The notes under the pieces are model-generated. The model saw only the letters and a list, made by a program, of their open reading frames with translations, was not told the origin of the DNA and ran no database searches. DNA of 64,000 nt from Paenibacillus sp. PvR098 (lineage in GTDB: Bacteria; Bacillota; Bacilli; Paenibacillales; NBRC-103111), in NCBI RefSeq assembly GCF_017833255.1, contig NZ_JAFIBU010000001.1, positions 2,046,001-2,110,000 on the forward strand, read 5' to 3'. Of this stretch, positions 43,962-51,955 are shown one piece after another; positions within the stretch are counted from its first letter, which is position 1, and each line of letters opens with the position of its first letter. Both the position numbers and the translations under genes were made by a program.

Positions 43962-44036
43962 GTTGGTTCACCTCTAAGCATATTATTCCTATTGGCTAAC
44001 TTTAACTCGTGTCCATTTACCTTTTAATGGCCCTGC

Positions 44037-44891
44037 TTACGCATTCAGATCGTATAATCCGGGGCTGTGCTCATTAGGCAATTCCGGCATGTACGGTAGA
44101 GGAAAACCTTCAGGAGGCTGAACTACCTCCAAGCTTCCGCCGTTTCTGCTCGGTGATTGGCCGTTAAAAATCTCTCCGATCCTGGTGTTATCTAACCGGA
44201 AATTAAATTGGGCATTGTGGAAGCCCATCTCCACATATTTGCGGCATTCCGGATACTTGTTAATATCGTAATTAGGCACAGGAAACAGCTTGCCCCAGTT
44301 AACGCCGAGTGTCTCCAGCGCCTTTGCAAAAGCGTTCTGATGCGCGTTATCGCGAACGATCAAGAATGCAAGCGTTTCACGGAACGTTTTGTTGGAGCTC
44401 ATCTCGTAGATCCGGGATTTCTGAAGAACACCGGTGGACTCAAGCACCAGATTGTCGAGCAGATCGCTGATCAGGTTCCCATGGTTGTACACATAGTTCC
44501 CCATCCAAGGGTTGCCGGCAGCATCCACTGGCAGCGAACTTTGGGCTCCTATGATGAAATGGTGCGGATTAGCATGCTTCACCGCTTCATCTAGCGGAGC
44601 GCCGTCTGATCCGGCGTTGCCTGGGGTTTCTTCACCGGAACCGGTGAGCAATTGGTTTATCGTATGCTGAACGAGCTCCACATGGCTTAACTCTTCCAGA
44701 AAGACACCGCGTAACAAGTCACGGAACTGAGTGGCTTTCCCGCGGAAATTATTGCTCTGGAAGAAGTACTGCATCATCGTGCGCATTTCACCGAAACGAC
44801 CGCCAAGAATCTCTTGAAGCACTTTGGCTGCCGCAGGATCCGGCTTATCTGGAACAATCATGTTGATTAAATCTTCTTTGTAGAAATACAT
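44037..44891 (-). CDS. Manganese catalase
   Basis: A 284-residue dimanganese catalase, decomposing hydrogen peroxide without heme. The ferritin-like four-helix bundle and metal ligands appear in GGRFGEMRTMMQYFFQS (Glu), FLEELSHVELVQHTINQL (Glu, His), and IVRDNAHQNAFAKALE (His); the Glu in NLVLESTGVL is also in place. Homologues in Bacilli include the spore coat protein CotJC and general-stress catalases; the longer C terminus (about 40 residues after the bundle, ending LPNEHSPGLYDLNA) is like the YdbD-type enzyme. GGAGG precedes the ATG. It is a single-gene unit. Confidence 0.93.
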   Translation of the reverse strand: MYFYKEDLINMIVPDKPDPAAAKVLQEILGGRFGEMRTMMQYFFQSNNFRGKATQFRDLLRGVFLEELSHVELVQHTINQLLTGSGEETPGNAGSDGAPLDEAVKHANPHHFIIGAQSSLPVDAAGNPWMGNYVYNHGNLISDLLDNLVLESTGVLQKSRIYEMSSNKTFRETLAFLIVRDNAHQNAFAKALETLGVNWGKLFPVPNYDINKYPECRKYVEMGFHNAQFNFRLDNTRIGEIFNGQSPSRNGGSLEVVQPPEGFPLPYMPELPNEHSPGLYDLNA

Positions 44892-45076
44892 TCGGTCAAC
44901 CTCCTGCGAACTAGGTTATAGGCTACGCTTTAGTTTGATTCGTTAAGTTGTAATTTATACCCAGTCACAAGAAGCTTATTCAACCTGGAACTCTCGAAAA
45001 GGCCAACTGTCTGTATGTCGCGGATTGCATGCCATTGTATACAAGTACAAATGTATGACAAGGGACTTCGTTAGCT

Positions 45077-45493
45077 TTATACCGCTTCCTTTCCCTTGAG
45101 TTTAATGTATAACTTAGCCAGTACCAGTGTTACAAGTGCTCCAAAAGAATCCATCCCAACATCCATCACAGCGGCAGTGCGTCCAGGAACAAAACTTTGG
45201 TGAATTTCATCAAGTGCCCCATATAAAGTCGCAAACAACCAAGCCAATATGAACGATTTTCTGGACCCTTTAAGTGCAAAGAGAACAAATAAAGTTAACA
45301 ACCCGAATGCAATTGCATGTGATGCCTTTCTTACGATCAAATTTAGAATAGCTGAAGCGGAATCGGAAATGTTTATAGTACTCCCAATAATAGCTTGGGT
45401 ACTTGAGCCCGTTGAAACAGGAGAAGCAGTAAACATATATATCGCAAAACACCAAAGTACTACAACAATCCACCAGAACTTTTTATTTCGCAT
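45077..45493 (-). CDS. VanZ-like membrane protein, short form
   Basis: A 138-residue VanZ-like protein with about four hydrophobic segments (9-24, 61-71, 79-93, 113-128) and the signature LDEIHQSFVPGRTAAVMDVGMDSFGA, which aligns with LDELHQMITPHRTSMLTDVLLDTCGA of the longer protein encoded at 8778-9311. TGAGGTGA precedes the ATG. It stands alone. A role in teicoplanin resistance should not be assumed, as most VanZ-like proteins have no known role. Confidence 0.88.
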   Translation of the reverse strand: MRNKKFWWIVVVLWCFAIYMFTASPVSTGSSTQAIIGSTINISDSASAILNLIVRKASHAIAFGLLTLFVLFALKGSRKSFILAWLFATLYGALDEIHQSFVPGRTAAVMDVGMDSFGALVTLVLAKLYIKLKGKEAV

Positions 45494-45585
45494 AAGTCAC
45501 CTCACAATAAATTTTAACTCAGAGGACTAGCAATTGTAAAAAATGATATCTTTTCGAGGTATGCTATGGTTTGGAAAACAATGAA

Positions 45586-45620
45586 ACAAAAAAGCACCAT
45601 AACAATGATGTCATGGTGCG
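45586..45620 (-). terminator. Terminator
   Basis: Stem GCACCAT/ATGGTGC with TTTTTTG on the minus strand. It ends the transcript of the metallophosphoesterase gene and the remnant behind it. Confidence 0.7.
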
Positions 45621-45726
45621 CAATTTAATTTGCGTAACTAGAACGCTAGACTGTTTGTTCCCGGAAAGAAAAGGAGTTATTTCACGTTAGATTGTATTAG
45701 ATTAGCCTGATTCAATAATCTTTGGA

Positions 45727-45924
45727 CTAGGGCATCGGATCAACACCATCTGGAATCCATAGTTCTCGCTCCACAAACGAACTAAACGTATCTACATGTA
45801 TGGACTCTCCTTGATAGGTAACGGTTATTGAGAATTCCACCGGCTCTGCCAAAATACGGTAGTTCTTCAGCTTATTGAAAGTGATGCAATAAATCTTTTG
45901 TGAGCATGTCTTATTTCCGTTCGG
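45727..45924 (-). pseudogene. Fragment of an SLH-associated surface-protein domain
   Basis: A 65-codon frame in phase with, and directly after, the metallophosphoesterase stop. It reads LKNYRILAEPVEFSITVTYQ then HVDTFSSFVERELWIPDGVDP, which resembles the repeat found before VVVDPDGTVRHVPT in Paenibacillus SLH and similar surface proteins. There is no start codon with a ribosome site, and the expected continuation is missing. I read it as a fragment of a lost surface protein gene. The family link is from memory and needs a profile search. Confidence 0.4.
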
Positions 45925-46647
45925 TTACTTTACTTCAGCATTGCGAATAATCCCGATCATCATGTCTGCATTAGGGTATTGTACTTCCTTATAAAGCTCG
46001 ATTACTTGATCCTGATCAAAGCTGACCCGTTGTATAGACGTTCGGAGGTTACCTTCTTCAATTTCTATAACACCATAAGAAGCCTTTGCCAGGCCATCAA
46101 ACGGCAGCCCAACGCTGCCAATGTTCAAGATCATTTTGCCATGGATAACCCTTATGTAAGGCTTATGAATATGCGCATAAACATAGACTTGCGCGTCGGA
46201 TGACTTCATCAAACGAGCTTCTAATATGTCATCATCCGCGTTCGGAAGAACGACTTCAAAAAGGCTATCCGGCGTTGCATGAAAGCAATGGATTCCAATC
46301 CCGTCAATCTCACAATGTATTTGGGTGGGCAGGCCTGCCAAATAGTCAAGATCCGTCTGCTCCAATTGGGACACTGTCCATTGACGTTCTATGTTCATTA
46401 ATTCTAAGGCTTTCTGAGGCACTTCCCCTTCCCGGACACCACGGACAACCCATTCATCCGCATTTCCTTTAATGACTTCCGTATTCAAGGAACGAATCAG
46501 GTCTAAGGAACGTTTAGGCTCGGGACCGCGGTAAGAAAGATCTCCTAAGACATAGATCTTATCGACTCCTTTGTTCTTGATGTCATTAAGAACTGCATCA
46601 AGCGCGATGGCATTGCCATGAATATCCGAAATAAAAGCCATTTTCAT
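45925..46647 (-). CDS. Calcineurin-like metallophosphoesterase
   Basis: A 240-residue YfcE/MJ0936-like phosphodiesterase. Metal-binding motifs are present: AFISDIHGNAIAL (DxH), VLGDLSYRGPEP (GDxxxRG), GNADEW (GNxD in place of GNHE), and AHIHKPYIR (GHTH-like). Such enzymes hydrolyse phosphodiesters or phosphoproteins in the cytoplasm; the physiological substrate is unknown. The start at 46647 has GGGGAGGG 8 nt upstream; an upstream frame to 46686 lacks one. It stands alone, with a surface-protein fragment behind it. Confidence 0.9.
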   Translation of the reverse strand: MKMAFISDIHGNAIALDAVLNDIKNKGVDKIYVLGDLSYRGPEPKRSLDLIRSLNTEVIKGNADEWVVRGVREGEVPQKALELMNIERQWTVSQLEQTDLDYLAGLPTQIHCEIDGIGIHCFHATPDSLFEVVLPNADDDILEARLMKSSDAQVYVYAHIHKPYIRVIHGKMILNIGSVGLPFDGLAKASYGVIEIEEGNLRTSIQRVSFDQDQVIELYKEVQYPNADMMIGIIRNAEVK

Positions 46648-46748
46648 TCGATTTACCCTCCCCAAGGTTACATTTGGATAGTTCAAATATTACCATTATC
46701 TGTTTTTTTAGTCTAATGGGAGCCTGAAGAGGTGGTAGAACCACAAAA

Positions 46749-46784
46749 ATGGAGTGCCACGACTGTTACCAGTCTGCACTCCAT
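46749..46784. terminator. Bidirectional terminator
   Basis: Two-part stem ATGGAGTGC/GCACTCCAT enclosing GACTG/CAGTC, followed on the minus strand by TTTTTG. It terminates the small Asn-rich gene. Confidence 0.8.
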
Positions 46785-46813
46785 TCGTTTGGTTCTCTGT
46801 TCAAATCAATGGC

Positions 46814-46981
46814 TTATTGTCTTGAGTTGTTGTTAGCGCCCTCGCTCGGATTGTTCTGAGCAGCTTGCTTTACGTTATTCGCAACGACTTCTTCGGAGAA
46901 TTCCGTGTCGTTTTTCATATTATTGTTCATGTTATTGTTCATATTATTGTTCATATTATTGTTCTTATTGTTTTTGGCCAT
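46814..46981 (-). CDS. Small Asn-rich protein, gamma-type SASP-like, 55 residues
   Basis: The frame starts MAKNNKNNNMNNNMNNN, contains four NNNM units encoded by a 12-bp tandem repeat, and continues TEFSEEVVANNVKQAAQNN to an Asn/Ser/Gln-rich end. Low complexity, Asn/Gln richness and the EFxEE..ANN segment recall gamma-type small acid-soluble spore proteins. These act as amino-acid stores in spores, so sporulation (sigma-G) expression is expected but no such promoter was recognised. GGGGAGGTG precedes the ATG and a terminator follows. Family assignment is tentative. Confidence 0.6.
   Translation of the reverse strand: MAKNNKNNNMNNNMNNNMNNNMKNDTEFSEEVVANNVKQAAQNNPSEGANNNSRQ
46925..46975. repeat. 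12-bp tandem repeat within the Asn-rich gene
   Basis: Four near-identical copies of TTATTGTTCATA-type units code for NNNM repeats. Slippage could change copy number in frame. Confidence 0.75.
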
Positions 46982-47042
46982 TGATATCACCTCCCCTACA
47001 TCCGTTATTATGGATGGATCAGAAGGGTTTTATGATGGAAAT

Positions 47043-47720
47043 TTAAAACAGAAGCTCGTTTTTTAATTGATTCCAGAGGGTCAGGTTGATTTTCCCGTCT
47101 CCCTTTTTCACCACGAACACATTGAGCTTCTTTTTGCCCCACTCTTGGTAGACTTTATCCTTTGTTTCAAAGTATAAATCGATCCGGTTGCCTTTAATCG
47201 CGCTGCCTGTATCGGCAACAACCCCATAGCCGTATCCGGGAATATAGAGAACCGTACCCATCGGGAATACCTTCGGATCTGCAGCAATCGTTGAGAAAGA
47301 CTGCACATCTCTAGCCACCATCATGCCTGAAAAAGTAATCCCGTACTCGGGATGACCAGGACTTTTTCCCGTGGATTCCTTCCCTGCGGAGTATCCTGTT
47401 GCGGTCACTTCCACAGCCGTGTATTTGGATAAATCCTGTCCACTATGCGGAAAAACCTTGTAATTTCGTACTTGCTTTTCTCCGCCCGATTGGGATGAAA
47501 CCAGCTTGGCTTCTCCTGTCGGGTCTATCGGGTTCTTGGATGAGTCAGCAGAACGGCTCATATCGGTAACACCAGCCGAAACGCTTTGGACCTGGGCAGA
47601 AACCATATTTGTGTTACGGTGTACAGTTTGCCCTTGTTCTTGTTCAAACCATATCCATACGGATAGCATCAGTATGATGCAACCAATCCATTTGGCATGG
47701 CTTGCGGTTTTCGTTAACAT
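47043..47720 (-). CDS. 3D-domain protein (probable cell-wall enzyme)
   Basis: A 225-residue exported protein with an N-terminal hydrophobic signal anchor (about 13-27) and a C-terminal 3D domain, named for its three aspartates: [33 protein letters not shown]. The domain has the double-psi beta-barrel fold of lytic transglycosylases and occurs in Rpf/YabE-like and YocH-type wall enzymes. The middle is a Ser/Thr-rich linker; no LysM or G5 domain is present. The start at 47720 follows GGGGAGG, though at 13 nt; a longer TTG-started frame has no ribosome site. Confidence 0.85.
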   Translation of the reverse strand: MLTKTASHAKWIGCIILMLSVWIWFEQEQGQTVHRNTNMVSAQVQSVSAGVTDMSRSADSSKNPIDPTGEAKLVSSQSGGEKQVRNYKVFPHSGQDLSKYTAVEVTATGYSAGKESTGKSPGHPEYGITFSGMMVARDVQSFSTIAADPKVFPMGTVLYIPGYGYGVVADTGSAIKGNRIDLYFETKDKVYQEWGKKKLNVFVVKKGDGKINLTLWNQLKNELLF

Positions 47721-47800
47721 ATGTTCTGTTATACCTCCCCTTAAATAGGAGGGTCTCCATCTGCGGACAAATCTATACATAGCCAAAAGTGATCGTATAC

Positions 47801-47822
47801 AAAAAAAAGACCCCGAAGGGTC
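47801..47822 (-). terminator. Terminator of the lipoprotein gene
   Basis: Short stem GACCC/GGGTC with a TTCG-type loop and eight T on the minus strand. Confidence 0.8.
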
Positions 47823-47844
47823 CTCAAATATGATTAGTCATTAG

Positions 47845-47874
47845 TCTTATTCTTATTCTTATTCTTATTCTTAA
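47845..47874. repeat. TCTTAT hexamer repeat at a gene end
   Basis: Four perfect TCTTAT units and a fifth partial one lie between the stop codon of the lipoprotein gene and its terminator. The last unit forms part of the stop codon. Confidence 0.7.
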
Positions 47875-48515
47875 ATGATACTTTCTTTAACTAAGCCGTC
47901 GTGGAAAACACGATACTCATTGATTTGTCCATCCTTCAGGTATAAGAAGGAGTAGTGGTCCACGTCGTTGTCTTCAGACCAGTCGATAAATAATTGGATC
48001 GTAATCGATTGATTATTCAAGCCTTCCAGGTCTACGGAATCCATTTCTCCCGAATAACTGTAGCCTGGCTTTGCTCCCAAATCATAACGCCACATCATAT
48101 TGCCTTCCATAGCATTCGTTACTTCCGTATATTTTGCGCCGAACAGTGCTTCCACTTGGTCTTGAGTCATGTCCATTTTTAAATGGTTCTTAATATAATC
48201 GATACTCACCTTATGGTCTGTGTCTTTGTTAACGGTCTGCTGCTCGCTCGGTGAAGGTGCCGCTGCGCCAATGCCGGTGCTTATGGCTTCTTCCTTGTTC
48301 TTCTCCGGCGGTGTAATCGCCGGGGGAGCTTCTGTACCCACATCATCGTTCTTTTCCTCTGTTGTACCCGCATTATCTTTCTTTTCCTCTGTTCCCGCAG
48401 GAAGCACTGCACTCGGTGGAGAAGCTGGCGCAACCCCGTTCGTCCCCGTTTCTCCACAACCGCTTAGAATAACAATAGTAAACATGATTACCAAAAGAAA
48501 TATGGAATTTTTCAT
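47871..48515 (-). CDS. Lipoprotein of unknown function
   Basis: A 214-residue lipoprotein: signal peptide with lipobox LSGC (Cys at about residue 20), a Pro/Glu/Thr-rich linker with two related EEKKDN/EEKNDD segments, and a C-terminal domain (about 105-214). That domain contains MTQDQVEALFGAKYTEVTNAMEGNMMWRYD, which resembles the SmpA/OmlA-like (BamE-like) beta-alpha fold found in many small lipoproteins. GGAGGTTAAGG precedes the ATG. It is placed upstream of the 3D-domain gene in the same direction but with its own terminator. No function can be assigned. Confidence 0.8.
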   Translation of the reverse strand: MKNSIFLLVIMFTIVILSGCGETGTNGVAPASPPSAVLPAGTEEKKDNAGTTEEKNDDVGTEAPPAITPPEKNKEEAISTGIGAAAPSPSEQQTVNKDTDHKVSIDYIKNHLKMDMTQDQVEALFGAKYTEVTNAMEGNMMWRYDLGAKPGYSYSGEMDSVDLEGLNNQSITIQLFIDWSEDNDVDHYSFLYLKDGQINEYRVFHDGLVKESII

Positions 48516-48650
48516 TATGTCCTTAACCTCCGCGAATTCCCATGATCTGACGAGCCATCTTTTTTCTTTCCCTAGTAAATATATTCACTGTTATAGACGA
48601 GCGGGCTATCCATATGCTGCATAGGAATTTTCTCTCCCAGCGATCACAAT

Positions 48651-48698
48651 AAAAAACCTTCCGAGACCTGTGTATTTACAACACACAAGCCCGAAAGG
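48651..48698 (-). terminator. Terminator of the Fe-S carrier gene
   Basis: Long imperfect stem CCTTTCGGGCTTGTGT/ACACAGGTCTCGGAAGG followed by TTTTTT on the minus strand. Confidence 0.85.
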
Positions 48699-48742
48699 CT
48701 GTCACTCTTATCCCATCATCAGGTACGATTAGGGTATGTTCG

Positions 48743-49114
48743 TCAAGCCTCGACTTTGTCGTCACACTTCTCAGGTGTACCTTCTTCGTCCTTCACTTTG
48801 AAGGAAGATCCGCAACCGCACGATGCTACTGCATTAGGATTTTGAATGGTGAAGCCGCCGCCCATCCCTGCGTCTTGGAAGTCGATTTCGACTCCGTAGA
48901 GATACTTGGCGCTCTCTTGGTCTACGACGACCTTGAGGCCATGAATATCCAAGACCGTATCGTCCTGCTCCTGGTTATCGTCAAAGCCCATGCCGTAGGA
49001 GAAGCCGCTGCAGCCACCAGCTTTAACGCCGATACGCAAGAACAGATTCGATGCTTCCTCCGCCGCCAGCATTTCCTTTATTTTATCGCAAGCACTTTCG
49101 CTAATGGTAATCAT
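48743..49114 (-). CDS. erpA: Iron-sulfur cluster carrier/insertion protein, A-type
   Basis: A 123-residue HesB/IscA/ErpA-type protein that receives and delivers Fe-S clusters. The three ligand cysteines are in GGCSGFSYGM and SCGCGSSF. The N terminus MITISESACDKIKEML is standard for the family; a 15-residue acidic tail with one further Cys (EKCDDKVEA) is less common. GGGAGGC precedes the ATG. It stands alone. Functional links are to the NifU-like protein at 53360 and to Fe-S enzymes in the window such as IspH and the radical SAM proteins. Confidence 0.94.
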   Translation of the reverse strand: MITISESACDKIKEMLAAEEASNLFLRIGVKAGGCSGFSYGMGFDDNQEQDDTVLDIHGLKVVVDQESAKYLYGVEIDFQDAGMGGGFTIQNPNAVASCGCGSSFKVKDEEGTPEKCDDKVEA

Positions 49115-49213
49115 GATATTGCCTCCCTTACGCTAAAAATAAGTTTCTACTTATAAGTATACTCCATTTCGAACCCGTACCTCAAGGGCAGTTTATGCCT
49201 TATTGCATTTTGT

Positions 49214-49414
49214 CTACAAAGTTGACGCTTTGGTCGCCCTACCAAGCTTTGTAGCATAAAAACGAAGCAATAATTCATCCAACTGTTGACTGCACCGCTG
49301 TACTTCCGGATGCATTAGTCCGAATTGAATTCCTAAGCTGACTAAATGTCCGCGGACCTCTTCAATCTCACTGGAGATAGCCGAACAGCTATCTGGAGAA
49401 CCAGGAACCAACAC
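49214..49414 (-). CDS. Spo0E-like aspartyl-phosphate phosphatase
   Basis: A 66-residue two-helix protein of the Spo0E family. The motif region reads HPEVQRCSQQLDELLLRFY, matching the S-x2-LD-x-L-I/L signature whose Asp and Ser are needed to dephosphorylate Spo0A-P. The first helix is EIEEVRGHLVSLGIQFGL. The start is GTG at 49414, with AGGGCGGT 8 nt upstream. It stands alone. It would delay entry into sporulation. Its N-terminal dozen residues are not conserved and the exact start is less certain. Confidence 0.82.
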   Translation of the reverse strand: MLVPGSPDSCSAISSEIEEVRGHLVSLGIQFGLMHPEVQRCSQQLDELLLRFYATKLGRATKASTL

Positions 49415-49660
49415 TGTCGTTACACCGCCCTAAACAAGATCTATAATGAAAAAAATGTATAATATTTAAACTCGAAAAAAATATGTAATGTATTACATTA
49501 TACATTTTCAACTCATTTTATCAATGCATGATTCATTATTAATATTCAAAACTTACTAAGGAAGCGCTTTCCCTGAATCATGTGGTTGCCCCGCTCGTTC
49601 AGTAGGTTTATAATAAGAAGTATTGTTTATTTCATTCCAGTCATAAGGAGACTTCAATAT

Positions 49661-50767
49661 ATGACCCTTACTGTACAGTCTTCCTCACTTGACGATATTC
49701 GGGATAAGGTCATGCGCGGCGAAAGGCTCAGCTTCGAAGACGGCGTCCGGCTCATGAAATCAGACCGCCTGCTGGAAGTCGGGATGATGGCGGACATGGT
49801 GCGTCGGCGGATCAACGGGGATCATGTGTATTTTATCGTGAATACCCACTTGAACTACACGAATGTGTGTTACTTGGATTGCAAGTTGTGCGCATTCGGT
49901 CTGAAGCCGGATAACCCTCGCTCATATACTTTGTCGCTCGAGCAGCTCGAAGAGAAGTTCAAAGGCATGGTAGGCAAAAACTTCACCGAATTGCATATCG
50001 TCGGAGGAGTCAACGCCAAGCTCCCGTTCTCCTATTATGAGGACATGATTCGTTTGGCCAAGCGTCACCTGCCCGACATCCATGTGCAAGCTTTCACAGC
50101 TGTTGAGGTCGATTATATCGCCCGAGTATCGAAGCTCTCGGTGGAAGAAACGATCGAACGGCTGCGTGAAGCAGGCCTTGGCTCGATTCTGGGCGGAGGA
50201 GCGGAAATTTTCGATCCGGAAATCCGCGAGATCATTTCGGGACACAAAACAGATTCAGACCGTTGGTTCAACATTCACAGAAAAACCCACTCGCTCGGCA
50301 TGAAGTCCAATGCTTCCATTCTGTACGGGCATATCGAAAAACCCGAACACGTGGTGGATCATCTGATTCGCATTCGGGAGCTGCAGGATGAAACCGGCGG
50401 GTTTCAAGCCTTCTTTGCTTTTGCTTTTCATCCAGACAATACAAAGCTCGCAGAAGAATACCAAATCACCGGCGAAACGACCGGCTGGTACGACTTGAAG
50501 CTGCTCGCTGTAGCCAGGCTGATGCTGGATAATGTTCCTCATGTCCGCGCTTTCTGGATGGCCATCGGCATGAAGCTGGCTCAAGTTTCACTGAGCTTTG
50601 GAGTAGACGATCTTGACGGAACGGTCATGGAAGAGCAAATCATTCATGCCGCGGGCAACGATTCGGTTCAGATGACTCCTAAAGAAACGTTCATCAACAT
50701 GATTCGGGAGGCAGGTCGCCTTCCAGTCGAGAGAGATACACTTTATAACGTAGTACGCACGTTCTAA
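49661..50767 (+). CDS. mqnE: Aminofutalosine synthase, MqnE-like radical SAM enzyme
   Basis: A 368-residue radical SAM protein of the CofH/MqnE group. The cluster motif is CYLDCKLC (CX3CX2C) in the setting NTHLNYTNVCYLDCKLCAFG, followed by LHIVGGVNAKLPF and YGHIEKPEHVVDHL. MqnE joins 3-(1-carboxyvinyloxy)benzoate to SAM to form aminofutalosine in the futalosine route to menaquinone. The start at 49661 has AAGGAG upstream; an earlier in-frame ATG at 49580 has none. It is followed closely by a paralogue and a YutJ-like oxidoreductase. MqnE identity is likely but paralogues blur the assignment. Confidence 0.85.
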   Translation: MTLTVQSSSLDDIRDKVMRGERLSFEDGVRLMKSDRLLEVGMMADMVRRRINGDHVYFIVNTHLNYTNVCYLDCKLCAFGLKPDNPRSYTLSLEQLEEKFKGMVGKNFTELHIVGGVNAKLPFSYYEDMIRLAKRHLPDIHVQAFTAVEVDYIARVSKLSVEETIERLREAGLGSILGGGAEIFDPEIREIISGHKTDSDRWFNIHRKTHSLGMKSNASILYGHIEKPEHVVDHLIRIRELQDETGGFQAFFAFAFHPDNTKLAEEYQITGETTGWYDLKLLAVARLMLDNVPHVRAFWMAIGMKLAQVSLSFGVDDLDGTVMEEQIIHAAGNDSVQMTPKETFINMIREAGRLPVERDTLYNVVRTF

Positions 50768-50823
50768 AACAGCGCGCCCCAGGCCTACCCGGCGGGGGCG
50801 CCTAAACAGTTTATGGAGGTGGA

Positions 50824-51927
50824 ATGATGAGCACCACGATGAATCACCAACAGCGCATGGCTGAAATTGCCGGCAAAGTGGAGCTTGGAGAACGTTTGAC
50901 CCTAGAGGATGGCGTATTTTTGTACGAGTCCGACGACTTGCTCACCATTGGCCAAATGGCCAATCAAGTCAATCTGCGCAAGAACGGAAAAAAGGTTTAT
51001 TTCGTAGATAATATGAGTCTGTACTTTACCAACGTATGCGAGGAGCACTGCGCTTTCTGCCATTTCCGCCGAGATGAAGGGCAGGAAGGCGCCTACACGT
51101 TAACACCGGAGCAAATGTTCGAATATGTCGATAAGCACATTCATCCGGGTCTTCGCGAATTTCACATTACCGGCGGCCATAACCCCAACGTGCCGTTCCA
51201 ATATTATGTGGACAGTATCCGTGCATTGAAAAAGCGATATCCGGACGTAACGATAAAAGCTCACACCGCTGCCGAAATCGAGTTTTTTTCTCGACTTAGC
51301 GGGTTAAGCTATAAGGAAGTACTGCAGGCGCTTATCGACGCAGGTCTGGGCACAATGCCCGGTGGCGGTGCAGAGATTTTGTCCGAGCGGTATCGCAAAA
51401 AAATGCACCTTGTCGACAAAGCATCGACCGAGCAGTGGCTCGATGTTCACCGCACCGCGCACCAGCTTGGCATGAAAACGCATGCTACCATGCTGTTCGG
51501 ATCGATCGAAACGTTCGAGGAACGAATCCGGCACTTGATGTACCTGCGCGAGCTGCAGGATGAGACAGGCGGCTTCATGGTATTTATCCCGAATGCCGTC
51601 CAGCCGGCCAGTGTCAATGCGGGGCTGAAGCAGCGGGTGTCCGCTTACGACAATTTGAAGACGATCGCCATCAGCCGTTTAATGCTGGATAATATCCAAC
51701 ACGTGAAAGCTTACTTTATCAACCTGGGCACGCAGCTTACGCAGCTCGCCTTCACATTCGGAGCGTCTGACGCTCACGGAACCATCATTCAGGAACGGAT
51801 CAGTCATTCGGCTGGCGCGCTGTCGCCGCAAGGCATGACCCGCGAAGAACTGGTGTGGCTGATCAAAGGGGCGGGACGTATCCCTGTTGAGCGCGACACA
51901 TTTTATAATGAATTGAAGGTTTATTAA
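50824..51927 (+). CDS. Second MqnE-like radical SAM enzyme
   Basis: A 367-residue CofH/MqnE-type protein with the cluster motif CEEHCAFC (CX3CX2C) in DNMSLYFTNVCEEHCAFCHFRRDEG. It also shares FHITGGHNPNVPFQYY, ELQDETGGFMVFIP and NIQHVKAYFINLGTQLTQ with the preceding gene. It lies 56 bp downstream with GGAGGTGG before its ATG, clearly in the same operon. It is not MqnC-like in the regions I can compare. It may carry the canonical MqnE activity, with the first copy diverged, or act on a related substrate. Two tandem MqnE-type genes are worth resolving. Confidence 0.82.
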   Translation: MMSTTMNHQQRMAEIAGKVELGERLTLEDGVFLYESDDLLTIGQMANQVNLRKNGKKVYFVDNMSLYFTNVCEEHCAFCHFRRDEGQEGAYTLTPEQMFEYVDKHIHPGLREFHITGGHNPNVPFQYYVDSIRALKKRYPDVTIKAHTAAEIEFFSRLSGLSYKEVLQALIDAGLGTMPGGGAEILSERYRKKMHLVDKASTEQWLDVHRTAHQLGMKTHATMLFGSIETFEERIRHLMYLRELQDETGGFMVFIPNAVQPASVNAGLKQRVSAYDNLKTIAISRLMLDNIQHVKAYFINLGTQLTQLAFTFGASDAHGTIIQERISHSAGALSPQGMTREELVWLIKGAGRIPVERDTFYNELKVY

Positions 51928-51955
51928 TTAGGGATAGAAAGGGTTTGCCGCTGTT

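Noticed and set aside
46921-46980. Short regularly spaced repeats resembling a CRISPR-like array
   Set aside because: These are 12-bp coding repeats of the Asn-rich gene without spacers.
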